Counted from the first letter of the stretch, positions 1 through 7,874 are shown. The stretch is DNA of 40,690 bases from an uncultured Lachnospiraceae bacterium (GCA_947623805.1 CANQHZ010000030.1:1-40690); one strand, 5' to 3'. Numbers and translations: made by a program. The notes: generated by a model not told the origin, from the letters alone.

Positions 1-9
1 GGGGGGGGG
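1..9 (+). repeat. Poly-G tract (at least 9 G) inside a methyltransferase gene
   Basis: Bases 1-9 are all G, followed by TATATG. The tract touches the window edge, so its full length is unknown. It lies in the open frame of the truncated methyltransferase. Runs of this length are exceptional in such an AT-rich region; the only other one is at 3849-3857. Such tracts are classic sites of slipped-strand phase variation, but they are also prone to sequencing and assembly error. Confidence 0.7.
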
Positions 10-284
10 TATATGAGCAAAAACTTCTTTACAGTACACAACATTTATGGATTTTTTCTGAAAAGAATCTGCGCATGATAGCTGGAGAGAGTGGGTTTAA
101 AAGCATAAGATTTAAATATTTCCAGAGGTATGGCATAGGAAATATGCTTGGATGGGTAAAGGACAAAAAACCAGGTACTGCTGTGGAAGATGATATTATA
201 TCAGAAACATTGGATGGTGTATGGAAAGGGCAGCTTAGTGATAGAAAGCTGTCTGATTACATGGTTATGTATCTTGAAAAATAA
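3..284 (+). CDS. C-terminal part of a class I SAM-dependent methyltransferase (cut by left edge)
   Basis: The frame is open from base 3 to the stop at 282-284, so this is the tail of a longer gene and not a gene starting at the ATG at 75. The residues read VYEQKLLYSTQHLWIF, then FSEKNL, AGESGF and a QRYGIGNMLGW-like stretch. That pattern is typical of the last third of class I methyltransferases in glycan loci, where FSxxNLxxIAxxSGF follows the SAM-binding half. The SAM-binding motifs themselves lie outside the window. The visible part starts inside a run of nine G (bases 1-9) that may be longer upstream; a similar tract occurs in the methyltransferase at 3067. Substrate unknown; probably a sugar of the polymer or a sugar nucleotide. 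The family is an inference from the C-terminus only. Confidence 0.6.
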   Translation, partial: GGVYEQKLLYSTQHLWIFSEKNLRMIAGESGFKSIRFKYFQRYGIGNMLGWVKDKKPGTAVEDDIISETLDGVWKGQLSDRKLSDYMVMYLEK

Positions 285-304
285 TAAAGGTGGAATAATT
301 AAAA

Positions 305-964
305 ATGGAGAAAGTGGTTTCTTTTATACCAATAAAATTGAATAATCAGAGGCTGTCAGGAAAAAACCTTATGGAATTGGATGGAAGACCTTTGTGTGAT
401 TACATATTTAAAACAATAGGGGGTATAGATGAAATAACTGAAAAATATGTATATTGCAGTGATGAAAAGATTAAGGAATATATGCCGCAGGGAATCACAT
501 TTCTCAAAAGGGATGCGTATCTTGACGGGTTTCAGGTAAAAGGTTTGGAAATTATTGAACATTTTGTGCGGGACGTGGATGCGGACATATATGTGCTAAC
601 CCATGTGACGCAGCCATTTACACAGGCGGAATCAATCAGAAATGCACTTAACAAGGTATTATATGAAGGTTATGATTCTGCTTTTAGCTGCATTAGCATG
701 CAGGATTACTGTTGGTATAAGGGCAGACCGCTAAACTATGACATGAAAGATATTGTGACGACACAGAATTTAGAACCGATATTTGTTGAGACAGGCGCAT
801 TTTTTATCTTTCGTAAGGAGGTTTTTACTAAGCTCCATCAAAGAATTGGAAATAACCCTTATATGTATCCGATAAGCCAGCTTGAAGCAGTAGACATTGA
901 TACGGCAGAAGATTTTGAATTTGCAAAGGCTGTGGCGCAATATTTAAGGACTGATAGAAGGTAG
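305..964 (+). CDS. Acylneuraminate/ulosonate cytidylyltransferase family protein
   Basis: The 219-residue protein belongs to the CMP-sugar synthetase family (NeuA/PseF/KdsB-like nucleotidyltransferases), which joins CTP and a 2-keto sugar acid to give CMP-sugar plus pyrophosphate in the cytoplasm. The N-terminus FIPIKLNNQRLSGKNL matches the nucleotide-binding loop of the family (IPIKxxNxRLPGKN), followed by PLCDYIFKTI and, near residue 100, THVTQPFT, where NeuA enzymes have the TSP/TQPF segment. The C-terminus carries AVDIDTAEDFEFA, typical of these enzymes. An AAAGGTGG site lies about 12 bases before the ATG. The next two genes encode a pyruvate-type aldolase and a KdsC-like phosphatase, so the three probably make and activate one acidic sugar. 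The exact sugar cannot be read from sequence. Confidence 0.85.
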   Translation: MEKVVSFIPIKLNNQRLSGKNLMELDGRPLCDYIFKTIGGIDEITEKYVYCSDEKIKEYMPQGITFLKRDAYLDGFQVKGLEIIEHFVRDVDADIYVLTHVTQPFTQAESIRNALNKVLYEGYDSAFSCISMQDYCWYKGRPLNYDMKDIVTTQNLEPIFVETGAFFIFRKEVFTKLHQRIGNNPYMYPISQLEAVDIDTAEDFEFAKAVAQYLRTDRR

Positions 965-970
965 ATTTAT

Positions 971-2572
971 ATGGGGAATGTGCAGATACTGGATTGTACT
1001 TTAAGGGACGGCGGAAGAATTATAAACTGCAGTTTTGATGATGATGTTACAAAGGAAATGGTGAGAAGCCTTGCTGATGCCAATATTGATATTATTGAAA
1101 CAGGATTTCTGCGTGACAGGCGCAATGTGGAATATAAAGGTAATTCGACGTTTTTTACAGATGTCGGGCAGATAGCCCCGTTTATTCCTGAAAAGCGCAA
1201 TGCATTTTTTACGGCATTCATTGATTTTGAAATGTATGATTTTTCAGAACTGGAAGCATGCAGGGAAAATTCAGTGACGGGGCTGAGAGTGGGATTTACT
1301 AAAAAACAGTTCACAGATAAAAGGGATGAGCTGGGGAAATGTCTGCTAAAAGTAAAAGAGCAGGGATATAAGCTATTTGTGCAAGGAGTGAACACGCTGG
1401 CTTATTCAGACCGTGAACTACTTGAAATGATAGAATTTGTCAATGAAATAGAACCGTACAGCTTCGGCATTGTTGATACATATGGCGCGATGTATTTGGA
1501 TGACATCATACATTATTATAATCTTACTGATCACAATTTGCATGACGACATATGCATTGATATACATTCTCATAATAATTTTCAGTTGTCATTTGCGTTT
1601 GCACAGCAGATTGTGTCGATGGCGGACAACAGAAATATTATTTTGGATGCCACTTTAAACGGAATGGGAAAATGCGCGGGCAATCTCAACACCGAGCTGA
1701 TTGCAGATTATTTGACAAGGAAGAAAAATCATGATTATGATGTTGATGTGATACTAGATATCATAGACAGGTATCTGTATCCGATTAAGGCGGATAATGA
1801 ATGGGGGTATTCAATTCCTGCATTCATGGCGGGAATATATAAAGCGCATCCAAACAATATCATATACCTTACGGAAAAATACAGACTTAATAGTAAGGAC
1901 ATTAAATATATTATATCGGGGATAGAAGAGAATACCAGACAAAGATATGACTACGATAATATCCAGCGCATTTATAAAAGCTACTGTGAAAACCGCATAG
2001 ATGATGCGGATGTGATTGAAAGGCTGTCTTCCGAATTTGCAGGAGAGAAGGTGTTGGTAATCGCACCAGGAAGGTCAGTTATGACATACCAACAGAAGAT
2101 AACAGAATATATACAATGTAATCAGGTTAAAATTGTATGTGTTAATTTTGCTCCGAAAAAAATAAATGCAGATTACCTTTTTTATGCAAATACTATTCAC
2201 TGGGAAAAAATTAGCAGAACAGTGGAGCATTCAAGGTGCATAGTTTCTTCTAATATACATGTAGATACGGAAGGGGTAAACCTTGTAGATTATTCAAGTC
2301 TTATCATGGAAGATAGTGTCCTTTATGATAACAGTACAATAATGTTTTTGAATTTATTAAAAAAGCTCAAGGTGAAGGAGATTATGCTTGCGGGTTTTGA
2401 CGGGCTGCGTAAGGGAGAGGAAAATTATGTGGATAATACCTTTCCTAAACAAAATGGTGCATTGGGTACGGATGAAACAAACAGGGAAGTAAAGAAACTT
2501 GTTTCGCAATATAAGGCAAAGACGGCTGGGAAAATAGAGATAGGTTTCATTACACCGAGCATATATGCATGA
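971..2572 (+). CDS. DRE-TIM (HMGL-like) pyruvate aldolase fused to a C-terminal Rossmann-like domain
   Basis: Residues 1 to about 310 form a DRE-TIM metallolyase like 4-hydroxy-2-oxovalerate aldolase and HMG-CoA lyase. Visible motifs are LDCTLRDGGR at 7-16 (metal-binding D8 with R12 and D13), HSHNN with H199 and H201 as metal ligands, and GMGKCAGNLNTE at 231-242, so the active site looks intact. Members of this group split or form C-C bonds between pyruvate and an aldehyde. Run in the condensing direction with a sugar aldehyde, this gives a 3-deoxy-2-ulosonic acid. Residues about 345-533 form a second domain starting VLVIAPGRS, with alternating strands and helices; I do not recognise its function. 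The gene begins 6 bases after the cytidylyltransferase and 15 bases before the KdsC-like gene, so the three are probably co-translated. No NeuB or KdsA-type PEP-dependent synthase is visible. Substrate and direction are inferred. Confidence 0.8.
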   Translation: MGNVQILDCTLRDGGRIINCSFDDDVTKEMVRSLADANIDIIETGFLRDRRNVEYKGNSTFFTDVGQIAPFIPEKRNAFFTAFIDFEMYDFSELEACRENSVTGLRVGFTKKQFTDKRDELGKCLLKVKEQGYKLFVQGVNTLAYSDRELLEMIEFVNEIEPYSFGIVDTYGAMYLDDIIHYYNLTDHNLHDDICIDIHSHNNFQLSFAFAQQIVSMADNRNIILDATLNGMGKCAGNLNTELIADYLTRKKNHDYDVDVILDIIDRYLYPIKADNEWGYSIPAFMAGIYKAHPNNIIYLTEKYRLNSKDIKYIISGIEENTRQRYDYDNIQRIYKSYCENRIDDADVIERLSSEFAGEKVLVIAPGRSVMTYQQKITEYIQCNQVKIVCVNFAPKKINADYLFYANTIHWEKISRTVEHSRCIVSSNIHVDTEGVNLVDYSSLIMEDSVLYDNSTIMFLNLLKKLKVKEIMLAGFDGLRKGEENYVDNTFPKQNGALGTDETNREVKKLVSQYKAKTAGKIEIGFITPSIYA

Positions 2573-2587
2573 TTTTGAGGATAGTAT

Positions 2588-3079
2588 ATGAAGATAAAGG
2601 CATTGGCTATGGATGTGGACGGTACTCTTACAGACGGTGGGATTTACATAGGCAGAAACGGTGAAATTATGAAAAGGTTCTGCGTGAAAGATGGGTACGC
2701 TATAAACAATATGCTGCCGCAGATGGGCATAATTCCGATTATTATTACGGGAAGAAAATCAGAAATCGTACAGGCTCGTAGCTCGGAGCTGGGTATTACC
2801 CGGATTATTCAGGGGAGTTCTGACAAACCTGCAGATTTAAAAAATATGCTTTTAAAAGAGGATATTTTACTGGAGGAAACGGCGTATATCGGAGATGACA
2901 TGAATGATTATGAGTGTATGTTGATGGTTGGATTAAGAGGGTGTCCGAAGGATGCGGACAAGAAGATAAAAGCAATAGCGGACTATGTATCAGAATGTGA
3001 AGGCGGAAAAGGCGCATTGCGTGATTTTGTTGAATGGCTTTGGGAAAGGGGAGAGAGCATACGGACATGGCAAAAGTAG
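2588..3079 (+). CDS. KdsC-type HAD phosphatase
   Basis: This 163-residue protein has the size and motifs of the tetrameric KdsC family (3-deoxy-ulosonate phosphate phosphatases): DVDGTLTDG at residues 9-17 with the nucleophile D9 and acid/base D11, the threonine/serine motif IIITGRKS, a conserved lysine region near SSDKP, and GDDMND as motif 4. KdsC removes the phosphate from KDO-8-P; relatives act on nonulosonate 9-phosphates. Next to an aldolase and a CMP-ulosonate synthetase it most likely dephosphorylates the aldolase product before activation. There is no cap domain, as in KdsC. The stop codon overlaps the next gene by 13 bases, which suggests translational coupling. Confidence 0.88.
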   Translation: MKIKALAMDVDGTLTDGGIYIGRNGEIMKRFCVKDGYAINNMLPQMGIIPIIITGRKSEIVQARSSELGITRIIQGSSDKPADLKNMLLKEDILLEETAYIGDDMNDYECMLMVGLRGCPKDADKKIKAIADYVSECEGGKGALRDFVEWLWERGESIRTWQK

Positions 3080-3894
3080 TATGTTTTGGAGCCGCGGGTG
3101 GCGGAAGAAGACTGTATAAAGAAATTTCAGAAAAATATAATGTAGTGGCATTTATTGATAATAATGAGGAAAAATGGGGGACTGAACTGTTTGGAATTGA
3201 AGTATTCTCTCCGAGTGTGCTGAATGAGTTAGAGTATGACTGGATAATCATAACATCGGCACCAGGTCTTGCATCAATATATGAGCAGTGTGTGCAGATG
3301 GGCATATCAGAAGCTAAGATTATAACGACTTATGTGGAAGCTCCACTTGAAAGCAGAAGGATATTTCTGAAAAGTATTGCAGGGATGCCCGAGTTCAAAA
3401 TGCTCCCAGGGGAATGTGCGGAGGCGGGTGTATTTGAAGGTGACTTTGCAAAGTATATCAATGAATATTTTTCTGATCGCATTTTGCATCTTTTTGATAC
3501 ATTTGAGGGATTTGACGAAAGAGATATTGAAAAAGAGAAAGGGCTATCGGAAGCAAAAGCTGGGGAATACGGGAATACTTCCGAAGAGAAGGTGCTGAAA
3601 AAAATGCCATTTCCTCAGAAGGTTGTGCTGCATAAAGGGTATTTTCCGCAGACCGCAGAAGGTATGGAGAATAAGTTCTGCTTTGTAAATTTAGACCTTG
3701 ATTTATATGAGCCTACATATCAGGGATTATTGTTTTTCAGTAGTAAGATGGTTAGTGGAGGAGTTATTCTGGTTCATGATTATTTTGCAGAAAACTTTAA
3801 GGGACCAAGAGAGGCTGTAGATAAATTTGTTAATGAACACAATATACAGGGGGGGGGTATAAGATATATAAATTGCCAATTGGTGATGGGGTGA
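3067..3894 (+). CDS. Rossmann-module + TylF/MycF-type O-methyltransferase, C-terminus shifted at a G9 tract
   Basis: Residues 1-90 are the shared Rossmann-like module: CFGAAGGGRR loop, AFIDNNEEKWG, then a V-x-x-P strand and GISEAKII. Residues 100-270 are a TylF/MycF-related methyltransferase: LFDTFEGF, FVNLDLDLYEPT and GGVILVHDYF are family signatures (metal and sugar-binding acidic residues, base histidine). I chose the ATG at 3067 rather than the longer frame from 3034, because the G-rich site at about 3048-3055 and the module start fit it. The reading frame ends after a G9 tract as IRYINCQLVMG. In the next frame the same DNA reads YKIYKLPIGDGVSVLLAGF and stops at 3915-3917. The PIGDGxS ending is what I expect of this family. 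The present frame therefore looks like a shifted, possibly inactive, version. With 7 or 10 G the normal end would be restored. Confidence 0.82.
   Translation: MAKVVCFGAAGGGRRLYKEISEKYNVVAFIDNNEEKWGTELFGIEVFSPSVLNELEYDWIIITSAPGLASIYEQCVQMGISEAKIITTYVEAPLESRRIFLKSIAGMPEFKMLPGECAEAGVFEGDFAKYINEYFSDRILHLFDTFEGFDERDIEKEKGLSEAKAGEYGNTSEEKVLKKMPFPQKVVLHKGYFPQTAEGMENKFCFVNLDLDLYEPTYQGLLFFSSKMVSGGVILVHDYFAENFKGPREAVDKFVNEHNIQGGGIRYINCQLVMG
3849..3857 (+). repeat. G9 homopolymer in the TylF-type methyltransferase gene
   Basis: Nine consecutive G followed by TATAAG, 37 bases before the stop of the current frame. The change of frame across the tract exchanges an unfamiliar ending for a family-like one. 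This marks it as a candidate phase-variation site or a base-count error. Confidence 0.85.
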
Positions 3895-3942
3895 GTGTCT
3901 TACTGGCTGGATTTTGACTAAAGAATGTAATAAGAGGTGATT

Positions 3943-5085
3943 ATGAAATCTAGGGTTGCTATTTTTTCATTTTATGATAAAGAAGGAATTGTAGATGATT
4001 ATGTTATTTACTTATTAGATGAGCTTTTAACTGTTACTGACAGACTGATTGTTATGGTGAATGGGTTTGTAGATAAAGAAAATATGCATAAGTTGCAAAA
4101 AAAGACTAAAGAAGTAATTGTTAGAGAAAATGCAGGATATGATGCGGGTGCCTATAAAGATGCAATCACAAATGTTATTGGAAGAAATTTACTTGCGCAG
4201 TGTGATGAGCTTATTCTCTGCAATGATACATTTTATGGACCTTTTCTTCCATTAAAAACAATATGGGAAAAGATGGAAAGAAAAAAATGTGATTTTTGGG
4301 GGATGAATTATCTGGATTGTGAGCTGCTTCCACATATAGATAGTTATTTTATGGTGTTTAAGCAGTCAGTATTGAAAACAGGTTTTTTATATGACTACTT
4401 TTGTAATATGATAGATTCTAAAGCAAATGATTTAGATGAAATTATTGCACTGTTTGAGGCGGGATTGACAATATATCTTTTGGACAAAGGATTTAAGCCG
4501 GCGGCATATGCAGAAAAAAATAGGTTGAGTGTTTATGAATGCAGCTATCTGCTCATGACAGAGTATAATTTTCCAATCATTAAGAAGAAGTGTTTTTCAC
4601 CGCGATTTAATGTGCAGTTAGGCTGTATGAAACAAGCTGTAGAATATGTAGAGAAAAATACGTGTTATAATATAGAGCTGATATTAAAAAATGCGTGGCG
4701 TATTTATGGAATTACAATAGATGATATAAACAGGCAATATAAAGGAACGAATCAATACAGGGAATATCAGTGCACTGCAGACTTAACAAGAAGAGAACTT
4801 AGAAAGTTTGTTACAGAAGAAAAGGAAATATATATTTATGGGACAGGTTTTTGGGGAAAAAGAATTTTTCATTTGTATTTATGTGGAAGGAAAAATTTTA
4901 AGGGATTTGTTGTGTCTGATAACATAGAAGAAACAAGAAGTGTTCTGTATGGTTATCCTGTCAGTAAAATATCAGAAATATGCAAGAAAAGTTTGCTTAT
5001 TATAGCTATGACCAGAGAAAACACAAATGAGGCAGAAGCAAATACGAAAGGATTTGACAAGGTGGTTAAGCTTTGGAAAGATTGA
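3943..5085 (+). CDS. RgpF-type glycosyltransferase with C-terminal Rossmann module (copy 1)
   Basis: Residues 1 to about 240 match the rhamnan synthesis protein F family (PF05045): an IFSFYDKEG start, RENAGYDAGAYKD, ELILCNDTFYGPF, CDFWGMN and the SYFMVFK strand. RgpF proteins extend rhamnose-containing wall polysaccharides in streptococci; the donor and acceptor here are unknown. Residues 294-378 form the module, starting IYIYGTGFWGKR. In this subtype the acidic site reads GFVVSDN instead of FIDNN. A GTG two codons upstream (3937) overlaps the AGAGGTG ribosome site, so the ATG is the better start. It is the first of two tandem RgpF copies; a second pair lies at 10639-12897. The base composition is clearly more AT-rich than later genes of the locus. 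Confidence 0.85.
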   Translation: MKSRVAIFSFYDKEGIVDDYVIYLLDELLTVTDRLIVMVNGFVDKENMHKLQKKTKEVIVRENAGYDAGAYKDAITNVIGRNLLAQCDELILCNDTFYGPFLPLKTIWEKMERKKCDFWGMNYLDCELLPHIDSYFMVFKQSVLKTGFLYDYFCNMIDSKANDLDEIIALFEAGLTIYLLDKGFKPAAYAEKNRLSVYECSYLLMTEYNFPIIKKKCFSPRFNVQLGCMKQAVEYVEKNTCYNIELILKNAWRIYGITIDDINRQYKGTNQYREYQCTADLTRRELRKFVTEEKEIYIYGTGFWGKRIFHLYLCGRKNFKGFVVSDNIEETRSVLYGYPVSKISEICKKSLLIIAMTRENTNEAEANTKGFDKVVKLWKD

Positions 5086-6194
5086 TTATATTCTGCTTTT
5101 ACAATCCAAGTGGCAGGCTGACAAGGGATGTGGAATACCTGCTTTCATCCTTAAAACAGTGTGCTAAATATATTGTAATAGTAGTTAACGGAGAAATGGA
5201 TGAATGCGAAAAATTAGAGAGTTATTCGGATTATATTATTTTTCGTGAAAATAAAGGATATGATGCGGGTGCCTATAAATGTGCATTGCGGGATCAGTAT
5301 GTTCATAAATGGCTCAATGAATGTGATGAATTGATATTGTGCAATGATACCTTTTATGGGCCATTTGTTTCTTTTCAGGAGATATTTGAAGAAATGGCAA
5401 GCCAAAATGCGGATTTCTGGGGATTGAATCTGTCTGATAATGGCCTGATAACTTTTATCCAATCTTACTTTCTTGTTTTTAAAATCAAAATATGGAAAAA
5501 GGGAGATTTACAGGAATTTTTTGAAAAGGCTATTGACGAAAATACGCAGGATTTTAAATCTGTACTATATACATTCGAGCAGGGAATATATAAGTTCCTG
5601 ACAAACAGAGGGTATAGGTCAGGAGCGTTAAAACAGCAAAGATATCATATATTATCGTCTGTAGATGGCAATATTTGTTACGATCAGTTACCTTTGCTTA
5701 AAAAGAAAGTGTTTACTGACAAATTTTATGATAAGAAGAAAATTTTAAATTCACTTGCTTATATTGCACAACATTATGACTATGATATCAATTTGATTCT
5801 GGAGGACATAAAAGATAAATATTGCATCGATATAAACTTTGATGAAATAAAAAATCATTTGATAGAAGTACATAAAGAGCCTATAGAAATAGCGAAAGTA
5901 AAAAAAGCGGATTTGATAAATTTTTCTGAAAAGAATAAAAAAGTTTATATATACGGGACAGGGGCTTATGGAAAATTGGTCTATCAAATAGTGGAAAGAA
6001 AATTTATAAAAGGTTTTATTGTTTCGGACGAAAAAATGACGGAAGATAAAAATTTTTTTGATATACCAATTTATAAGATTTCAGATTTGGCTATATGCAG
6101 GGATTTGCCGATTATCGTTGCCTTAAATAAAAGTAATAGTGAAGAAGTGGTTGAAAAATTAGAAGACTTTAAAAATGTCTTGTATCTTTTCTGA
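5073..6194 (+). CDS. RgpF-type glycosyltransferase with C-terminal Rossmann module (copy 2)
   Basis: The 373-residue protein repeats the layout of the preceding gene: a FCFYNPSGRL start, RENKGYDAGAYKC, ELILCNDTFYGPF, ADFWGLN and QSYFLVFK in the RgpF-like part, then the module from about residue 289 (VYIYGTGAYGKL, GFIVSDE). The start is a TTG inside the end of the previous gene, 13 bases before its stop. An AAGGTGG stretch lies about 9 bases upstream, so the two genes are translationally coupled. The conserved GYDAGAYK and NDTFYGPF motifs suggest both copies are active but add different sugars or make different linkages. It is followed by a 411-base gap that seems to hold decayed coding sequence. 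Confidence 0.85.
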   Translation: MERLIIFCFYNPSGRLTRDVEYLLSSLKQCAKYIVIVVNGEMDECEKLESYSDYIIFRENKGYDAGAYKCALRDQYVHKWLNECDELILCNDTFYGPFVSFQEIFEEMASQNADFWGLNLSDNGLITFIQSYFLVFKIKIWKKGDLQEFFEKAIDENTQDFKSVLYTFEQGIYKFLTNRGYRSGALKQQRYHILSSVDGNICYDQLPLLKKKVFTDKFYDKKKILNSLAYIAQHYDYDINLILEDIKDKYCIDINFDEIKNHLIEVHKEPIEIAKVKKADLINFSEKNKKVYIYGTGAYGKLVYQIVERKFIKGFIVSDEKMTEDKNFFDIPIYKISDLAICRDLPIIVALNKSNSEEVVEKLEDFKNVLYLF

Positions 6195-6605
6195 ACATAG
6201 TATGGAAAGACTGTGGCTGTAGCTTTTCCAAAATCATTAAGTGGCAGGAGCAGATTGTTGGATGATGAAAAAGTATATTATCTGGAGAACAGGAAAAAAG
6301 CAAAAAAGTACTGAAGTTTAAAGCCAATAAAGATGTAGATTTAAAAAGAAAATATGGAGGTGGCAAGATTGAAAATAGTAAATTGAGCCAAAATTGGTAG
6401 CAAGACACAAGAAAAAGACTCACATAGTGAGCCTGAATTATGGTATTCCCACCTTTGGAAAGAGGCCACCTGCATATCAACACTTAACGGGTGGGTGCAT
6501 CAGCCATTGATACCGGGATGCCTAATTATTAAATTAACTATAACACAAAATGTTCAGTATCGAAACCATTTTCATAACGTTTTGTGCCTGAGCGAAGCGA
6601 AAGAA
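6195..6605 (+). pseudogene. Non-coding gap, possibly with the remnant of a Rossmann-module gene
   Basis: There is no intact frame here. From the ATG at 6261 one frame reads MMKKYIIWRTGKK. The next frame continues KVLKFKANKDVDLK and stops at an in-frame TAG near 6400. Joined, this looks like the first strands of the module seen in neighbouring proteins (compare IYIWGIGKG in the next gene), with one base change in the glycine loop and a frameshift. The rest (6400-6540) gives only short frames that I do not recognise. At 6544-6586 an 11-bp stem (CACAAAATGTT paired with AACGTTTTGTG, one G-T pair) lies shortly before the next start codon. The remnant reading is tentative. Confidence 0.35.
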
Positions 6606-7859
6606 ATGGATATAAAAATGAAAAATCGTATATATATATGGGGAATAGGAAAAGGATACAAAATGCTTAAAAGCGCCTTGTATTTTGATTGCATAGAAAT
6701 GGTGGGTTTTTTGGATAACGATGAAAAATTATGGGGGACGGAACAGGAAAACAGCATTGTTTATGCACCGTATAACTTGCTCATGGAGATAGACTACATA
6801 CTTATTTCAACGATAAACTATATTGATCAGATAAAAAATCAGTTATTAACTTTGGGAGTGAGTGAAAATAAAATTATAGCATATTTTGACGCATATGATT
6901 GCATTATTAATGAAGTTAATTTTATTAATTATACTGTCAGAATAATGCAGTTAATGGAAAGAAAATTTCAAAATGTATTTTATAAAATGTCCAATATGGA
7001 ATATGAAATAGCGGATAAAGTTAGAAAAGGTTGTTATCAGTTTCCAATTATTGAGCCTGCTGAGAACGCTTTAAATGAAATCATAGAAAAATCAAAGTCA
7101 ATGTGCCGGTTTGGCGATGGGGAATTTGAGGTATTGTTTCAAAGACCAAGATCAACGTTTCAAAAGATAGATAGTACATTGGCAATTAGATTGAAAGAGG
7201 TGCTTGTAAATAAAGAATCTTGTATTTTAACTTGTATTGCGAATAATTATGGCGACTTGAGTTGCTATACGGAAGAAGCAGCGTTGTCGATTAGAGCATA
7301 TATGTCACAATCAATACGAGAGAGCCATATGAGTGTTATAGATATGAGCAAAACATATTATGATGCATATGTGACTAGGGTGTATATGATGTATCGAAAT
7401 AAAGAACATGCTGTGCATATTTTTGAATTATGGAAAAGAATATGGCACAATAGAGATATAGTTATGATAGAGGGAAGATATACAAAAAACGGTTATGATA
7501 ATGATCTGTTTGCTAATGCGGCAAGTGTGAAAAGAGTTTTGTGTCCGACTCAAAATGCATGGAATAAATATCGTGAAATTTATGACTGGATTATTTCTAA
7601 TGTGTCAAAAGAAAAATTGATACTGATAACGCTGGGACAGACAGCGACGGTATTGGCATTTGACTTGGCAATGATGGGTTACCAGGCTATAGATATGGGA
7701 CAGCTTGATAATGAATACGAGTGGTATAAACGGGGAGCAACGAAAAAAATACCGTTGAGTAATAAGTATGTGCATGAAGCTGGAAAAATAGGACAAATAA
7801 ATAGTGATGTTTATGATCCTCTTTTTGAGAAACAGGTGATCGTCAGAATCGGTTGTTAG
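6606..7859 (+). CDS. Rossmann module + GT-D type glycosyltransferase (DUF1792-like)
   Basis: Residues 6-95 are the shared module (IYIWGIGKGYK, MVGFLDNDEKLWG, a strand ending LISTINY, and LTLGVSENKII). Residues about 150-410 match the GT-D fold family (PF08759, formerly DUF1792), found in the serine-rich adhesin glycosylation system of streptococci. The sequence CRFGDGEFE places the DGE nucleotide-sugar/metal motif at D171-G172-E173; LITLGQTATVLAFDLA and YQAIDMGQLDNEYEW are further family-like segments. The open frame extends upstream to a GTG at 6495, but that part looks like unrelated gap sequence. The ATG at 6606 lies close to the module; the ATG at 6618 is equally possible. No strong ribosome site is visible. 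The previous gene ends 411 bases upstream. Confidence 0.8.
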   Translation: MDIKMKNRIYIWGIGKGYKMLKSALYFDCIEMVGFLDNDEKLWGTEQENSIVYAPYNLLMEIDYILISTINYIDQIKNQLLTLGVSENKIIAYFDAYDCIINEVNFINYTVRIMQLMERKFQNVFYKMSNMEYEIADKVRKGCYQFPIIEPAENALNEIIEKSKSMCRFGDGEFEVLFQRPRSTFQKIDSTLAIRLKEVLVNKESCILTCIANNYGDLSCYTEEAALSIRAYMSQSIRESHMSVIDMSKTYYDAYVTRVYMMYRNKEHAVHIFELWKRIWHNRDIVMIEGRYTKNGYDNDLFANAASVKRVLCPTQNAWNKYREIYDWIISNVSKEKLILITLGQTATVLAFDLAMMGYQAIDMGQLDNEYEWYKRGATKKIPLSNKYVHEAGKIGQINSDVYDPLFEKQVIVRIGC

Positions 7860-7874
7860 CAGGTGATATAGAAA

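Noticed and set aside
6495-6605. N-terminal extension of the GT-D protein from the GTG at 6495
   Set aside because: The extra 37 residues show no similarity to the module start, lie in gap sequence containing a hairpin, and have no ribosome site. The ATG at 6606 fits better.
6195-6605. Insertion sequence remnant
   Set aside because: No transposase motif, no terminal inverted repeats and no target duplication could be found; a decayed glycan gene fits slightly better.
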